From Ischnura elegans (taxonomy: Eukaryota; Arthropoda; Insecta; Odonata; Coenagrionidae): 64,000 nt of DNA. Positions 12,501 through 22,349 of the stretch are shown in pieces. The DNA lies in assembly GCF_921293095.1 (NCBI RefSeq), contig NW_025791658.1, positions 1,054,001-1,118,000 on the forward strand. The letters are read 5' to 3'. Made by a program: the position numbers and the translations under genes. Every line of letters starts with the position of its first letter. Within the stretch, counting starts at the first letter, position 1. Below the pieces are notes generated by a model. That model was given only the letters and a program-made list of their open reading frames with translations, was not told where the DNA came from and ran no database searches.

Positions 12501-15500
12501 ATTTGCATTATTATTTTGTTGTTATTATTTATGTAACTTATCTCAACCGAAAACCACATGTCGTAATTTAAAAGTTTCATCTTCACACTCAAATATGAAT
12601 GACATTGGTGTAAAATGCGTTATTTACACTTGATTACAGACCGAAAAATAAGTTATGCACGTTTTCTGTAATGTATTATGCACTGGAGTTTGAAGGCGAA
12701 GTGTCGGCACTTGGTGTATCTACCTGCGGGAAAAGAACATAACGCTGCAAAGGCATTATAAAAAGATTCAGGAATCGTAACCTCCTTATGGACGTAAATT
12801 TTATTATGATTTTATCGAATTGTGAACAAATTGAGTCGGTGGTGACTAATGTAGAGTATATGATATTCCAAGGTGAGAACGTATTTATCACCCTGATGAG
12901 TCGTAACGAGTGCTTCAAAAGCTTGATAATGAAAATGGGAGGGAAGGGCAGGTCAAAAACAATATGGAGAATATTTTTTTGATTTTTCACATGGAAGTGA
13001 AGGGGAGGAAGAATTTTTTTGAAGACGCATTACATTCCAGCGATAGTCAGCAGTCTGATGATAATAATATTGTTAGCCACACACATAATTTCAGTATAGT
13101 TTATCTAGTTCAACGGAAACGGTTTAACGTTTTGGCTGAACTCTTGGATACAATTTGCTAACATCAAAACAAAATCCAAAGAAATTGTTCGTGTTTCACC
13201 AGGGCCAACATCATATCCTAAGAATGCCGCAACTGAACTCGAATTGTTGCCGAAAACGATTTCACTGAATGCGATTGAAAAAAGTGCCGAAAATACCAAA
13301 TTGTATATTGGAAGACAACTGGCATCACATGTGTACTCGAGAATCAGAGATTGCATCACTACTTCCCAGGTAAAAGTAATATCTCTATTTGGAATTAAAT
13401 ACACTCTCTCTGTAAATAAAAGTTGCTATACAGATTCTAGAGAAGAGCTTGTCAAACAGATGGAACAGGCCTGATGATTGGCAGAACAACGTTCGGGATA
13501 GCAACGGGAATACAAGAATTCGAATGGATAAATAACAGCCAAACATTGCAATTTAAGTCTTGATTAAGCCATTTATTTGCAATAAAATGGTCTAACTTTC
13601 TTAGGCACCGTGAAAAAAACCTTAAATCCGCAGAGAGTTTCTACCCTGCAAAATTTTATAGGCTGGAACTTCATTTCTTGGATTCCAGGATACCTGCACT
13701 CTTGTTTCCTACTTCAATAAACCAAACAAATGTGAAATTCTGCTTTCTATGTTGCACTGCAATGTGGACATCGATCTAGAAACTGAGATACCTGAAATGA
13801 TCCTGAACTACAACTCAACCACGGGAGGTGTCGATTCCGTGGACCAGAAGAGTGTAAATTACTCCCCTTCAAAACGAACACGAAGGTGGACTCGATCACA
13901 ATTTCTCCAGTTTTTTATATGGCTACTCTTGGCGACCACGTGACTTTTGTAGCTAATAATATTGAAAAAAATCCATCGAAGACCAAGAATGGAGTTCATG
14001 GAGGCTCTCGCGTTAAGCTTTGCAGATGAACATCTGAAGTCCAGGGTGAAAAAGGTAATCTTCCAGCAGACGCAAAGGCTTTTCTAGCAATGAGACTTGG
14101 GAAAATTCCTGAAGTATCTGCTTCTACATGTGGACATCGATATAGGGCGGGTGATTGTTCTAAACGTAGAAAATATAAAAATTATAAGACGCCAAATATA
14201 CGAATGTTTTCGATTTATATGCAATAAATATGATTATAATCATTCCACCTGTGTCAAAAAAAGTCATGAATGTCAATACGTAGACAGTGATGGTTAATAA
14301 GGATGAAAAAATTAATTTTATTCATAAAGTTTGTTATTTTTATAATTTTAATGATTGGATTAACATTTTGGCATATCCGTTTCCTTTTCTTGTGTGTGTT
14401 TTTTGACTTGATCGTGTATAGATTATCGTCTGCAATTCCTTTAGAAAAATTAGTCTAAGTATTTATCAAGAAATTTGCAGAATACTATGCGATATTTTTT
14501 GGTTTATAACTGAATGGAAAACATATTTAAAGTGCTTTTATTTAATAAAAGTTACCCAAATACGTTAAATCACCCTAAAATTTGGGAAAATCAAAAATGT
14601 AAAAGTGTGGCAAAAAAAGCCGCAAGCGTGAACTGGCGCTATACTTGCAGATGCGTTCACCTAAGGGTTAATTACGCCAAAATAAATGGGAAAAATGAGA
14701 AACAACCGATGTTAAGAGCCCTGCATACAGTCTGCGGACTAATGGGATAACATTCGTCTAAACCAGTATTTCTAAACCCAAATAATTTGCATATTATGAA
14801 AACACTACTTGTGGGTAACGAATCGCAATCAATGCATTTAGTTTTCATTGATGAAGGAAAATACCTCGCTATTTATTATTTTTATTTTGTATTTTTTAAT
14901 GATGAGTATTTTTACGGAAGAGCGAGAGTGGGGGAATAATTTTGAATAAACCGCACATTCACTACAGAGTTGATAAAAAATAACCAATTTTGAAAAAGTA
15001 TACTTAACGATCAATGCTTGCATAAGTCATGCATTTCAAAATTTAAATCCTCCATACTCAATTACATATAAAAGCCACAGAAGTGATCACAGATATTAAA
15101 AATAAAATTTTCATGAATTAAAAAAAAATCTTTTCCCAAATGGGTAACATTTGGCCGCAAACATTTTTAGAGGTTTCCAAACAAAACATTCTAACAAAGC
15201 CGTTACACTCTGTCCCCTTCTATGTTTTCCTTGAGAATAATTGTTTGCCTTTTATTTAGCTCTTTTCAGGTTAAACGATTCATATTTATAATAGGGAATA
15301 CTCTGGTAAATTTCTCGAAATAGTGACCTAAGAGGCCGCCGAAATCAGCTTTCTGTGGGATGGAATGGGGTCTTCTCTATGCAGAGCCCTTGGATATTAT
15401 TTTTCCGCTAACCATCTCTTGGTGGATGCGATCGTGGAATTAGAGAAGACATTTGGCAACGTTGATAGGAAAAAATCGATGGGAATTCTGAAATAAATTG

Positions 15501-18500
15501 AAAATCTTTACAATGACAGGATAATATACCAGCGTTTATGCGAAAACCAGGTAGCGGTGATAAAACAGGGTCTGGCTGTGAACAAGCAAGAATCAGGAAA
15601 GAGATGAGACAAGGCTTGGCTTCGTCACAAGTAATCTTCGTCTTTTACATGAAAAAAGCCATAAATGAACTCTTCGAAAAGACGTCGAGAGTGGACATGC
15701 AAGGAGAAAAAAGGAACAGGCTTACATTTTCTGATGACTTAGTCGTCATAGCAGAGACGAAGATGGGTTATAGAAATATTTTGGTTTAGACACGTAGGGT
15801 AATGTTAGGTTAATGTAAGGTTGGAGTCATGGGCGAATAACAGCTGAAAATAAGCATAGAGAAGGAATTGGGATTGCTCCGAAGTTTCTCACCTCCAATG
15901 CTGTCAGTTTTCGTAGAGGGGACAAGCAGCCCCACACAAACCGTGCTTCCACCAAAAACCCGCTGCATTCCTCCAGGTTAATAAGGTTATGGGAGAGGTC
16001 TACGTATTTCGTCCTCCCAGATTCCCAGAGCCAATGTTTGAAGAATTTAATCGACATTAAAAGGTTTCGTGACACGTCCAATGTCTCCAATGCGAGATCA
16101 GCATAATGCATCCCTTGTGTATTACGTTTAATCGCAAAATCCGCGATAAAGTTTCCGCTTAAGTTAAGGTGTTTTAAGGTTTTTAGGACGGGCGATAGTC
16201 TTGGATAAACCGTTAATTGGTTTGAAGATAGGTCGATAATTTCCAAATTGATCAAATGCTTGCTAAAGAGAACTTTATATTCGTCAAGCTCTAATGGATT
16301 TCCTATGCTACGAATAAGGTTGTGGGACAGATTGACCTCCAACAGACGAGGTGCTTGCGATAACATGTCTGGTTTGATCGAAGTCAGATGATTTCCCGAT
16401 AGGTTAAGGTGTGTCAACAACGGACTCGACAATTCCGGCACATCCTCCAGCCGATTTCCGCTCATATCGAGAAGAAACATGTGACATGTCCCGTTTTGTG
16501 TTTTGAATGGTTGAAATATATTGTTTGGCAAATGGTGGAACCTGTAAAGAAATGATAAAATTGTTAATATATATATTTTCACTTATAGTGAAATGTCTTT
16601 GTAACGAAATCCTGCAGACCGACGAAACACGTTCGTAAAACTGGAGTTCCGTTATACGGGAAATTTCGTTATGCGGGTGGAAAATACTTCCGTTATAATG
16701 AATATATCGTTACACTGGCGTCCGTTATGAAGACATTTCACTGTATTAGGTTATTCCTAAAAGTTAGGAATGTGCGAGTAGCCCATTTTTATGTCGAGTC
16801 GAGTATCGAGTCGAGTCCATATCTACTCGTGAGTATCGAGTCGAGTCCATATGTACTCGTGAGTATCGAGTCGAGTCCATATCTACTAGCGAATATCGAG
16901 TCGAGCATGATAATTTCTAAACCTGAAAATACTACAATGCCTGCTATTAATTACTTTCTACCTTGATCAATCCCCTGGTTATTTGTCTATTCTGATTCCT
17001 TGGATAAATTTAAAAAATGATTATGAGGAACGTTTATGGTAATTTTGTCAATATCGGGAAAAACCAACATTGTTCCTGAAAACCTTAAAGTTATTCTCAT
17101 TTTTTCTTCGAGAAATCATAAATATTTTTAAACTATTCACTCAACGTTTGTTTATAGAAATTAATTAAGGCTACAAGAGTATCTCATATGACAGTATGAG
17201 AGATGTATTGGTCCACTCAGACTACTCCGAATACGCCCCCGGGTGGGAGGACCAGCGCGGCTGAGGAAAAGGTACTCGGCACCAACGTTGATATATATTG
17301 TGGCTGACTGTTGCATAGAGATGTAAACCCCAGAACAATATATAAGCACGACGATTTGACTTTAACCCATTAATCCCCAGCGTTGCATTCAATAAAGTTG
17401 CACGCAACTTTATTGAATCCTAATTCTCAGATAAAGTTTCTACTTCAGAATAATTTTTTCTTCGATTAGCTGACTGTTTTTAAGTATCTTTAGTTTTTAT
17501 TTAGTCCCTAAGACCAACATTTTTATTCATATTATTGTATTCTTATGACCGATGGCGTTTGGCACAAAATAATCGATGCGCACACACGATACACCCTAGG
17601 AAAAGTTTCACACCCCAGCATGTCCGTTAAAAGGCAGAATGGGCCTCCAAAGGAATACTGATAATTCCCGGCGAATATGTCGAGTGTACAAATCAAGATA
17701 AAAAATAAAAGATGTGAGCTAATGTTTAAAAATTACTTTTTTTGTATTTATTAACCGCAGTTTTCCCAGCGTTGCGTATACTCAGCGTTGTGAAAATCAT
17801 ATAATATGATGAAAATATATATTCTTTTCCGAAAATGCATCCTAAGTAGGCCATAAGAAATCGGAAAATGCCAAACAATCGAATTTAAAAGCTCTGAATA
17901 CAGTCTGGGGAATAATGGACTAGAAACTATATTTTTACCTGAATTCACGATTTTGTTTCCTTTTGGCAATTTCTTTAGCACACTGGCCTCCACTGATTCG
18001 TAACCGATATAACTCGACTCGACTCAACCCGGGAAACTACGGGCACTACAAGATTACTAACCTGTTGTTGTTGATGTGTACGTAGCATAATGAAGATGTA
18101 TCACTGAAGAAATCCGAGTCCAGAGTCTCAACGAGGTTGTAGGAGAGGTCCAGTGCGATTAGTCTGGTTTTGTTTTTTAACAGTGTCGCCGGAATGTTTG
18201 TGAAGACATTGTTAGAAGCCAGGAGCACGGTTAAATTGTTGTTCCGAGAAAATACGTTTGCAGGTAAATACGCAATATTGTTGCTGGATATATTCAAGTA
18301 TTCGAGGTCGACCATCCCGTAGAAGCCTTCATGCGGTAGGGGCGATAAGGAGTTATTGCCCAGATGAAGGTGCCGAATCAAAGACCAGCGAATCCATGCA
18401 TTATTTAAGTTTTCAGACTTCTCGACAATTGAAGATGAGTTTGGAAACTTTATATCAGAACTCAATACTTTGTAGTGGGTGGATATTATGCCAACCGTTG

Positions 18501-19527
18501 GGAGTCCCAATGTTAAAAGTTCGTTACCTGCAATGGTAAAACTATGTAGGGATGGGAGACTGTATAAACATTCTTCAGGAATGACACTGATCCTATTATA
18601 CCCTGCATGCAGAACTTCAAGTTTCTTCAGCTTGCATAAACTCGTCGGTAATGTTTTGAGTGAGTTTCTTTTTAAAATGAGATATGCTAAATTCTTTGTT
18701 TTGAGAAAAATATCATCGTCAATGCTTTTTATCTCGTTTTCACGGAGATTGAGGTACTTTAAATTCCTCATGCCGCTCAGTAAATTACGTTTAAGTGATC
18801 TGAGCTTATTTCGATGAAGATCTAAAATCTTTATCGTTTTTACGTCCGTGAGAATTCGTTCTTGTAAAAATTTTATTTCCGTGTTTGTGATTTGAAGGAT
18901 TTCTAGCCGTTTTGATATCCTTGAGAATAGGTCCTCGTCAAGCATCGACAAATTTGGACACTTGATATAGAGTTCCTTCAGTTTTTCCAAGCCACTCCAA
19001 TGATGCATGGAAAAATGGCGAGTTTTTGAATCCTCGCAGTCTACTGTTATTTTTTCCAGTGGAAGATCCCTCCAGCCACCGATGGAACCAGAACTCCAAT
19101 CTCCAAATAGGACTAATTGATTTGGAGACGGAGCTGAGCAATTAAACACCCACAAGTGGGCGTGATTTGCGACCGTATAATCATATGATGATAAGTTTGC
19201 GGACATGATCATGGAGAGGTAATGAAAAGGGTTCACTTCTGTTTCTGCATGGCATTTCATTTTATAGTGCACAGACTTATATTCCAGTATCCCTCGCGCT
19301 AACACAACATTGTCTTCGCAGAGCATTTTATGAAGTCCCCCATTTATTTTGATACAGAGGCATCTGGGATCTTCTTCACAATGGAAGCCGTTCATTCCTC
19401 CATCTTCGCTATGAGGCGATGATCTTTCGGAAGAGCAGCCCACGACGAATATCACGATTATAACGAAGCAAATGTATCTCTGTCCCATGCTTACAATGAA
19501 GCCACTGCGCTTTGGAGCTCCAGGCAT
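3295..19527 (-). CDS. Toll-like receptor gene, ectodomain part (four coding exons, 3' end missing)
   Basis: Seen: four minus-strand exons (coding 19527-18062, 16541-15893, 6653-6372, 3506-3295) join in phase (2, 0, 0) at GT-AG sites and give about 869 residues. In order: a signal peptide (hydrophobic run about residues 18-30), a cysteine-bearing N-terminal region (HCEEDPRCLC), about 21 leucine-rich repeats with NxL/xLxL pattern, the signature IDLRHNSISSL, and an LRR C-terminal cap starting NPFVCDC. Known: this layout is that of Toll-family pattern or Spaetzle-type receptors, which continue into a membrane helix and a cytoplasmic TIR domain that signals to NF-kB. Inferred: a cell-surface Toll-like receptor. 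No membrane helix or TIR exon is visible in 1-3290, so the gene should continue leftward. A chaoptin-like or secreted LRR protein is the alternative. Introns are 1.5, 9.2 and 2.9 kb and packed with transposons. Confidence 0.85.
3578..3996. repeat. Tandem duplication of about 180 bp, second copy interrupted
   Basis: GGAACTGAAATGAATTAACC and the flanking sequence occur at 3608 and again at 3767. The downstream half (GATAAAATAAGGCA) recurs at 3684 and 3966. The second copy is split by the hairpin element at 3800-3930. A degenerate third trace is near 5128. Confidence 0.55.
3800..3930. mobile_element. 131-bp hairpin MITE, copy 1
   Basis: A near-perfect palindrome with ends CCCAGACGGCACA and TGTGCCGTCTGGG. 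The arms (about 57 bases) face each other across a short loop (AAAAGCGACGGAG). A second copy of exactly the same length is at 49312-49442. No coding capacity. Confidence 0.75.
4131..4309. repeat. Palindromic element with mirrored hammerhead-like motifs
   Basis: Arms beginning AAATAAATAAAAG and ending CTTTTATTTATTT mirror each other, including GAATTTTTAATGCGTGCAACG against CGTTGTACGCATTAAAAATTC. Toward the centre, each arm contains a stem (GGCTTAGTGAGCC on the minus strand) next to GAAGCGCGTT or TAAACGCGTT. This resembles the core of hammerhead motifs seen in Penelope-like elements, but with several core substitutions. Confidence 0.5.
4310..6371. other. Intron 3 remainder of minus-strand gene
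   Basis: AT-rich, with no supported coding sequence. The open frames here are short and show no family signature. Confidence 0.5.
6372..6653 (-). CDS. Exon 3 of minus-strand Toll-like gene
   Basis: The acceptor TTTAATTGCAG ends at 6654, phase 0, so exon 2 LTALE joins VIILSHNEIAFI and completes one LRR across the splice. The exon carries LTFVDLSHNKIKRL and LTIDLRHNSISSL. The latter is the last, degenerate LRR typical of the end of the Toll ectodomain. The donor is AAG|GTAACG at 6371. Length is 282 bases, exactly 94 codons. Confidence 0.85.
7130..7715 (+). pseudogene. Non-LTR retrotransposon 3' fragment (LINE-B)
   Basis: The reading NLGSRITSDWISRKEI, then RDLLTLENLNL, SEAWTMTAVEKARIE and SLKWIDRVGDVEVLRR is the C-terminal part of an endonuclease-reverse transcriptase of RTE-like type. 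It is broken by stops and ends in a (GAT)n tail at about 7697-7712. Related fragments are at 15418, 35360/37331 and 46040. Confidence 0.75.
7732..8185 (+). repeat. Repeat family X, copy a (5' truncated)
   Basis: Shares GGCTAAGTATGAACGCTG, CTGCTAGCAGGTAGC, AATAAGGATTATT, TGTTTCCCTGAGCTC and CTCATGCATGCATT with copies at 11158, 39001 and 62563. It contains an uninterrupted site TTAAACATTTGTCTAAAC at about 8133, the position where copy b holds a pB-A insertion. Confidence 0.65.
8280..10690. repeat. Diverged direct duplication (R1 and R2)
   Basis: Sequence at 8285-8440 plus 9964-10150 matches 10340-10690 (for example CACAGGTTTAGACCGATTTTC at 10042 and 10587, and GAATATCTTAAAA at 8390 and 10448). 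The first copy is split by the element at about 8450-9963. Confidence 0.6.
8450..9963. mobile_element. Unclassified inserted element, ACTAGCTGACCCGG type
   Basis: Begins ACTAGCTGACCCGGCGAACT at 8451 and ends in GACTTTCTTTTATACATATA just before 9964. The internal run GGGGGTTAAAACCCCCCATG lies at about 8602. The 3' end motif (CAGCCGTTCTCGAGTTATAA plus CGACTTTCTTTTATA) also occurs at 42850-42905 and 44498-44553. The second direct repeat at 10340-10690 lacks the insertion and so gives approximate boundaries. No transposase was recognised. Confidence 0.5.
10979..11143. repeat. 165-bp palindrome with hammerhead-like core
   Basis: Ends AATGCAAAAAGGTTGTTAGC and AACAACGTTTTTGCATT mirror each other. 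The minus-strand arm (11033-10998) carries CTGATGA, a short spacer, then GAAACGTT, matching the hammerhead core CUGANGA ... GAAA. The plus arm (11093-11129) is a degenerate mirror ending CTGAAACGTTGG. Confidence 0.55.
11158..11702 (+). repeat. Repeat family X, copy b, left part
   Basis: Runs from about CAATAGGATGGTTTCC through TTTTTCGCGTTCAAATTGAA, GATACGACGCAGG, CCCTGAGCTCTGTGCC and ATCTGGCC to GACCATTAA, where a pB-A element is inserted. It resumes at 14747. Confidence 0.65.
12167..14667 (+). mobile_element. Decayed full-length piggyBac-like transposon (2501 bp)
   Basis: Flanked by TTAA on both sides. The terminal inverted repeats are CCCTTAGGTGCACGC (12167) and the mirror of CACCTAAGGG (14658-14667), matching at 14 of 16 positions. 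The 2.5 kb length is usual for piggyBac. The interior carries a frameshifted transposase in the plus orientation. It is inserted in pB-A copy 1, so it is younger than that insertion. Confidence 0.85.
12780..14297 (+). pseudogene. piggyBac transposase pseudogene
   Basis: The recognisable part is 13610-14297. GTVKKNLKSAESF precedes a frameshift, and 13749-13940 reads ETEIPEMILNYNSTTGGVDS then VDQKSVNYSPSKRTRRW. This is the diagnostic block of the DDE piggyBac transposase (YNxTKGGVDxVDQ...RRW). Further on come ALALSFADEHLKSRVKK and a C-terminal cysteine cluster (CGHRYRAGDCSKRR, then after a frame change CNKYDYNHSTCVKKSHECQY), matching the zinc-binding tail. Frameshifts and stops throughout show it is dead. 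The N-terminal half (12780-13480) is too decayed to align by eye. Confidence 0.82.
14747..14880 (+). repeat. Repeat family X, copy b, right part
   Basis: CATTCGTCTAAACCAGTATT to TTTGATGAAGG-like sequence continues the repeat interrupted at 11702. It matches 39490-39610 of copy c. Confidence 0.6.
14881..15417. other. Intron stretch, nothing recognised
   Basis: AT-rich intron sequence of the minus-strand gene. No frame or repeat was identified by eye. Confidence 0.4.
15418..15795 (+). pseudogene. LINE-B reverse transcriptase fragment
   Basis: Frameshifted pieces read VDAIVELEKTFGNVDRKKSM, ENQVAVIKQG, then KKAINELFEKTSRV and RLTFSDDLVVIAET. The last contains the FxDD catalytic motif of non-LTR reverse transcriptases. 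It lies in the intron, just left of exon 2 of the receptor gene and on the opposite strand. Confidence 0.72.
15893..16541 (-). CDS. Exon 2 of minus-strand Toll-like gene
   Basis: The acceptor TTTCTTTACAG ends at 16542. The split codon AG|G restores Arg, and the exon reads RFHHLPNNIF. It carries about seven LRRs (LLDMSGNRLEDV, LTHLNLSGNHLTSI, LLEVNLSHNLIRSI, LEIIDLSSNQLTVY, LKHLNLSGNFI, LETLDVSRNLLMSI, YVDLSHNLINLE) and ends LTALE with donor GAG|GTGAGA at 15892, phase 0. The exon is 649 bases. Only 44 bases separate its acceptor from a pogo-like MITE in the upstream intron. Confidence 0.88.
16586..16743. mobile_element. pogo/Tigger-like MITE (158 bp)
   Basis: Ends TAGTGAAATGTCTTTGTAAC and the mirror of GACATTTCACTG, with TA on both sides (16584-16585 and 16744-16745). 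The interior has several CGTTATA-type words, as in pogo/Tigger termini. It sits 44 bases upstream of the exon 2 acceptor. Confidence 0.6.
16801..16906. repeat. 30-bp minisatellite, 3.5 units
   Basis: Units of GAGTATCGAGTCGAGTCCAT plus ATCTACTCGT start at 16801, 16831 and 16861 with one or two changes. A partial unit starts at 16891. It lies in intron 1 of the minus-strand gene. Confidence 0.85.
17366..17919 (+). mobile_element. pB-A MITE, copy 2
   Basis: TTAA at 17362-17365, then CCCATTAATCCCCAGCG. It ends CAGTCTGGGGAATAATGG with an eroded right TTAA. It carries the family core TATGACCGATGGCGTTTGGC and CACACGATACACCCTAGG. Confidence 0.8.
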
Positions 19528-19536
19528 TCTTTGAAC
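18062..19536 (-). CDS. Exon 1 (first coding) of minus-strand Toll-like gene
   Basis: The acceptor reads ATATCAG at 19543-19537, and the exon opens with a 9-base leader before ATG at 19527-19525. The open frame continues upstream to 19686, but that part is intron: the paralog at 63426 has the same acceptor, leader and ATG. The exon encodes the signal peptide (GQRYICFVIIVIFVVGCSS), a Cys-rich head with NCSAPS and SGSIGGWRDL blocks shared with the paralog, then about 12 LRRs (for example IKILDLHRNKLRSL, LKYLNLRENEIKSI, LIALDLSYNLVETL). It ends CAG|GTTAGT with the donor at 18061, phase 2. A 5' untranslated exon must lie to the right of 19543 and was not located. Confidence 0.88.
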
Positions 19537-19539
19537 CTG

Positions 19540-20969
19540 ATATGTAATGAATATAGATAAACACTTAAACACCAATCGTGATAAATATACGAAAAATGCA
19601 ATGAAACAAGTTACGGAGCTGATACTGCTGTACCTCTTTCGTATAACGTCGGAAAGACAATATTTGGAAGTAGAAAAGAGTACCAAAAATTACAATAGAA
19701 ATCAAAAGAATATGGAACACTCGTATATTGCTCCAATTGTCATCTTTGTCACCGGAGTCATCCCAAAATATGTACAAAATAGTTTCAAAATAACCGAAAT
19801 GTATCAAAATACATTCATCAAAATGCATAAGGCTGTAATAACTTCAACCTCCCGTATCACGAGGAAAGTTCTCAACGGGAAAGAACAGTGAAGAGTAACG
19901 TTGGTAGCTCTATACTATAATACAACTCAGTTAAAAATGATGGATATTTCAGGAGAAAAAATAAAACAATTATTATTATCGCGGGTCCGTATCCCACTTG
20001 GGTAGGTGGTCTCTATCCAGGGCATCGATGTTTGTGATGTTCAATTGTTAATGTTGTAATACCCTTTGCAATGGCCGTCGTGAGCAGTTTAAGTGGATGT
20101 TGGAAATAAATATTTAAAAAAATAAATAAAAATTTTCAGCAATAACATTGTGCCATTAAAATTATAATAAAAACTCATCAAATTATGATGTGTTTTTATT
20201 CAACGTATTTATAACATTTGCAGCAGCGTTCGTATTATTTCTGCGGAAAATAAATTTACATAGCATCATTCAAACACAAAAATTGTACTTTTTTGCAATA
20301 TTTTGTGCTCCGTTCCACGTACATTTGACAGTAAGACGAAGTAAAACAATACATTATGCATTCCTACAATGTTCTCCACTTAATATTAATAACAGTTTTT
20401 TCCGCCTCACTTTGTTGCAGTGAAAAGAATTAAACCACCTTTGAATTTTACTATTTTCCGAAGGAACGCATGCTTTTAATTTCATACTCCCGACCATTGG
20501 ATGCTATACGGGTGGTTGCAGTTTAAAACGGGAAGATACTGAAAGTTTTCATGCTCTCTTCCATTTATTTTGCTCGTTTTTTTACGCATATCATTTCGAA
20601 AAGCTTTCGAATCGTAAACATAACGGGGGAAATTGCTGTATTTCTCCACATTAATAATAGGATGTTATAAAATCGTTTTATATCAGTTTCCTCTTTTGCG
20701 AGATGAACCAAAATATTAGAATATACCCCTCACCATAGTGGTCACATTTAACAATGATCGACATTTCGCTTGATCTATTTTCCAGCAAGAGAAATAAATT
20801 CGAAAATCCTGGAATTCGATGATTGACACAATGTGTTTCATTACGGAGGGCGTGGTGCTCCCTGTCGGCGCCCGATCATATTGACATAAATTTCAATTAT
20901 TTCGTATTCATTATTTTTAAGTTAACGATACAGTTCAGACAAGGCAACGTGTGCTGCATTAATTTTAAG
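19540..20969. other. Upstream region of minus-strand gene
   Basis: Contains the 5' intron of the gene. At 19980-20130 a probable SINE/LINE 3' piece has a B-box-like GGTCCGTATCCCAC and an AAATAAATA tail. At 20726-20822 a short repeat is shared with 27222-27326 (GCTTGATCTATTTTCCAGCA against ACTTGATCTATTTTCCTGCA). No first exon was recognised. Confidence 0.4.
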
Positions 20970-20973
20970 TTAA

Positions 20974-21521
20974 CCCATATTTCCCCACACTGTATTCAGG
21001 GCTTTTAACTTCGGTTAATTCGTATTTTCCGATTTCTTATGGCCTAATTAAGATGATTTTTTGGGTTAAAAATATTTTCATCTTTTTACGTGATTTTCAA
21101 AATTCTGCGTATACGCAACGCTGTCAAAACTCTGGAAAATAAATAAAAAAAAATAATTTTTAAAACTTGAGAAACATCTTTTATAATTCATCTTGATTTG
21201 TACACTCGATATCTTCGCCGGGAATTATCAGTATTCCTTTGGAGGAAATTCTGCCCCATTCTGCCTTTCAACGGACATGCTGGAGTATGTCATTTTTCCT
21301 AGGGTGTATCATATGTGCGCTTCGATTATTTTGTGCCAAACGCCATCAGTCATAAAAATACTATTGTATGAGTGAAAATGTTGGTGAAAGGGACGAAATA
21401 AGAACCAGAGATACTTAAAAAGAAGCATTAAATCGAAGAAAAAATTATTCTGGAGTAGAAACTTGTTCTGATAAATAGGATTCAATTATGTTGCGATAAC
21501 GCAACCCTGGGGATTAATGGG
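20974..21521 (-). mobile_element. pB-A MITE, copy 3
   Basis: Reverse orientation. TTAA at 20970-20973, start CCCATATTTCCCCACACTGT, and end ACCCTGGGGATTAATGGG followed by TGAA, a mutated TTAA. Confidence 0.8.
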
Positions 21522-21715
21522 TGAATGATACAGTGCAGAGGAGTTAAGATAAAATGCTGCATGTTAATAAAACTCATATTTTACAAGCACTTTTGGACAT
21601 GTCGAGTTGATATAAGGGAATAGAGTAAGTGTTGAGGGAAGGGGAAGTTCAATTCTTATCTAAGGGAAGAAAGGCGACCGATAGTAAACAGGCTGCGGTT
21701 CGGTCATGAGTACAG

Positions 21716-22083
21716 CCAAAGTTGCGAAAACGCAACATTATTGAGTAATGCAAAAAAAAAGTTTCAATAGAATTTTATTAATAAAGAATTCACTTTCTTC
21801 GATAAATGTAAGTTTAAACTGATTTTTAGTGATATGATAATGACATTTCATAGGTATTTCAATATTTGTAAAAAGAACTCAATATGTGTCAATTTTCAAG
21901 TCGCTTGTTACGCAAGATAAAAAATTTTTCCTAAGAGTAACTATTCCCTTCATTAAGTTTTTTATTAGCCCATGTGGACGTAGAAATTTCAAATTATAGA
22001 TATTGAGGCTTATATTTCGTTAGGGAGTCAACATTAAGCAAAAATCGGATCGGGAAAATAATGTAGCGTTTTCGCAACGTTGG
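21716..22083. mobile_element. Element with palindromic GTTGCGAAAACGC termini
   Basis: CCAAAGTTGCGAAAACGCAA at 21716 is mirrored by TAGCGTTTTCGCAACGTTGG ending at 22083. The interior is noncoding. The termini recall the subterminal GTTGCGTTAACGCAAC of pB-A, so it may be a relative. Confidence 0.45.
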
Positions 22084-22349
22084 CCGAATCCGGTATCTAT
22101 AGGCAGCTATGCAACCCGTATCGCCACATATTTCCGCCTCGTAGGAATATGCTGTTTTTACTATCAGATATAATCCTACTCCTTTTTATGCCACGTATGT
22201 GACAAATATCGTCATATTTGAGAATAAAAATTCGTATACATTATGTTTCCAATGAGATGCTGCATTACATAACCTGACCCGCCCCTGTCTTCCCTTATAT
22301 AAGCCCCTTAGTTTACTATAAGCTGCTTATCATTTTTTCCGCAAGAAAT

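Larger units (their letters stand above)
11707..14746 (+). mobile_element. pB-A TTAA-type MITE, copy 1 (split by piggyBac)
   Basis: Starts after TTAA (11703-11706) with CCCATTAATCCCCAGCG and ends CGGACTAATGGG before ATAA (a mutated TTAA). Its own sequence is 11707-12162 plus 14672-14746, about 530 bp. The gap is the piggyBac element, flanked by duplicated TTAA at 12163-12166 and 14668-14671. A TTAA target and 5'-CCC ends are piggyBac-superfamily hallmarks. Confidence 0.8.

Noticed and set aside
16727-16966. Open frame with repeated IESSPY units
   Set aside because: It is the translation of the 30-bp minisatellite inside an intron.
18258-18817. Plus-strand frames of 93 and 112 codons
   Set aside because: Antisense shadows of the LRR exon.
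19528-19686. Upstream extension of the first receptor exon by 53 codons
   Set aside because: A consensus acceptor lies at 19537, and the paralog has the same acceptor, leader and ATG. The upstream part is intron.
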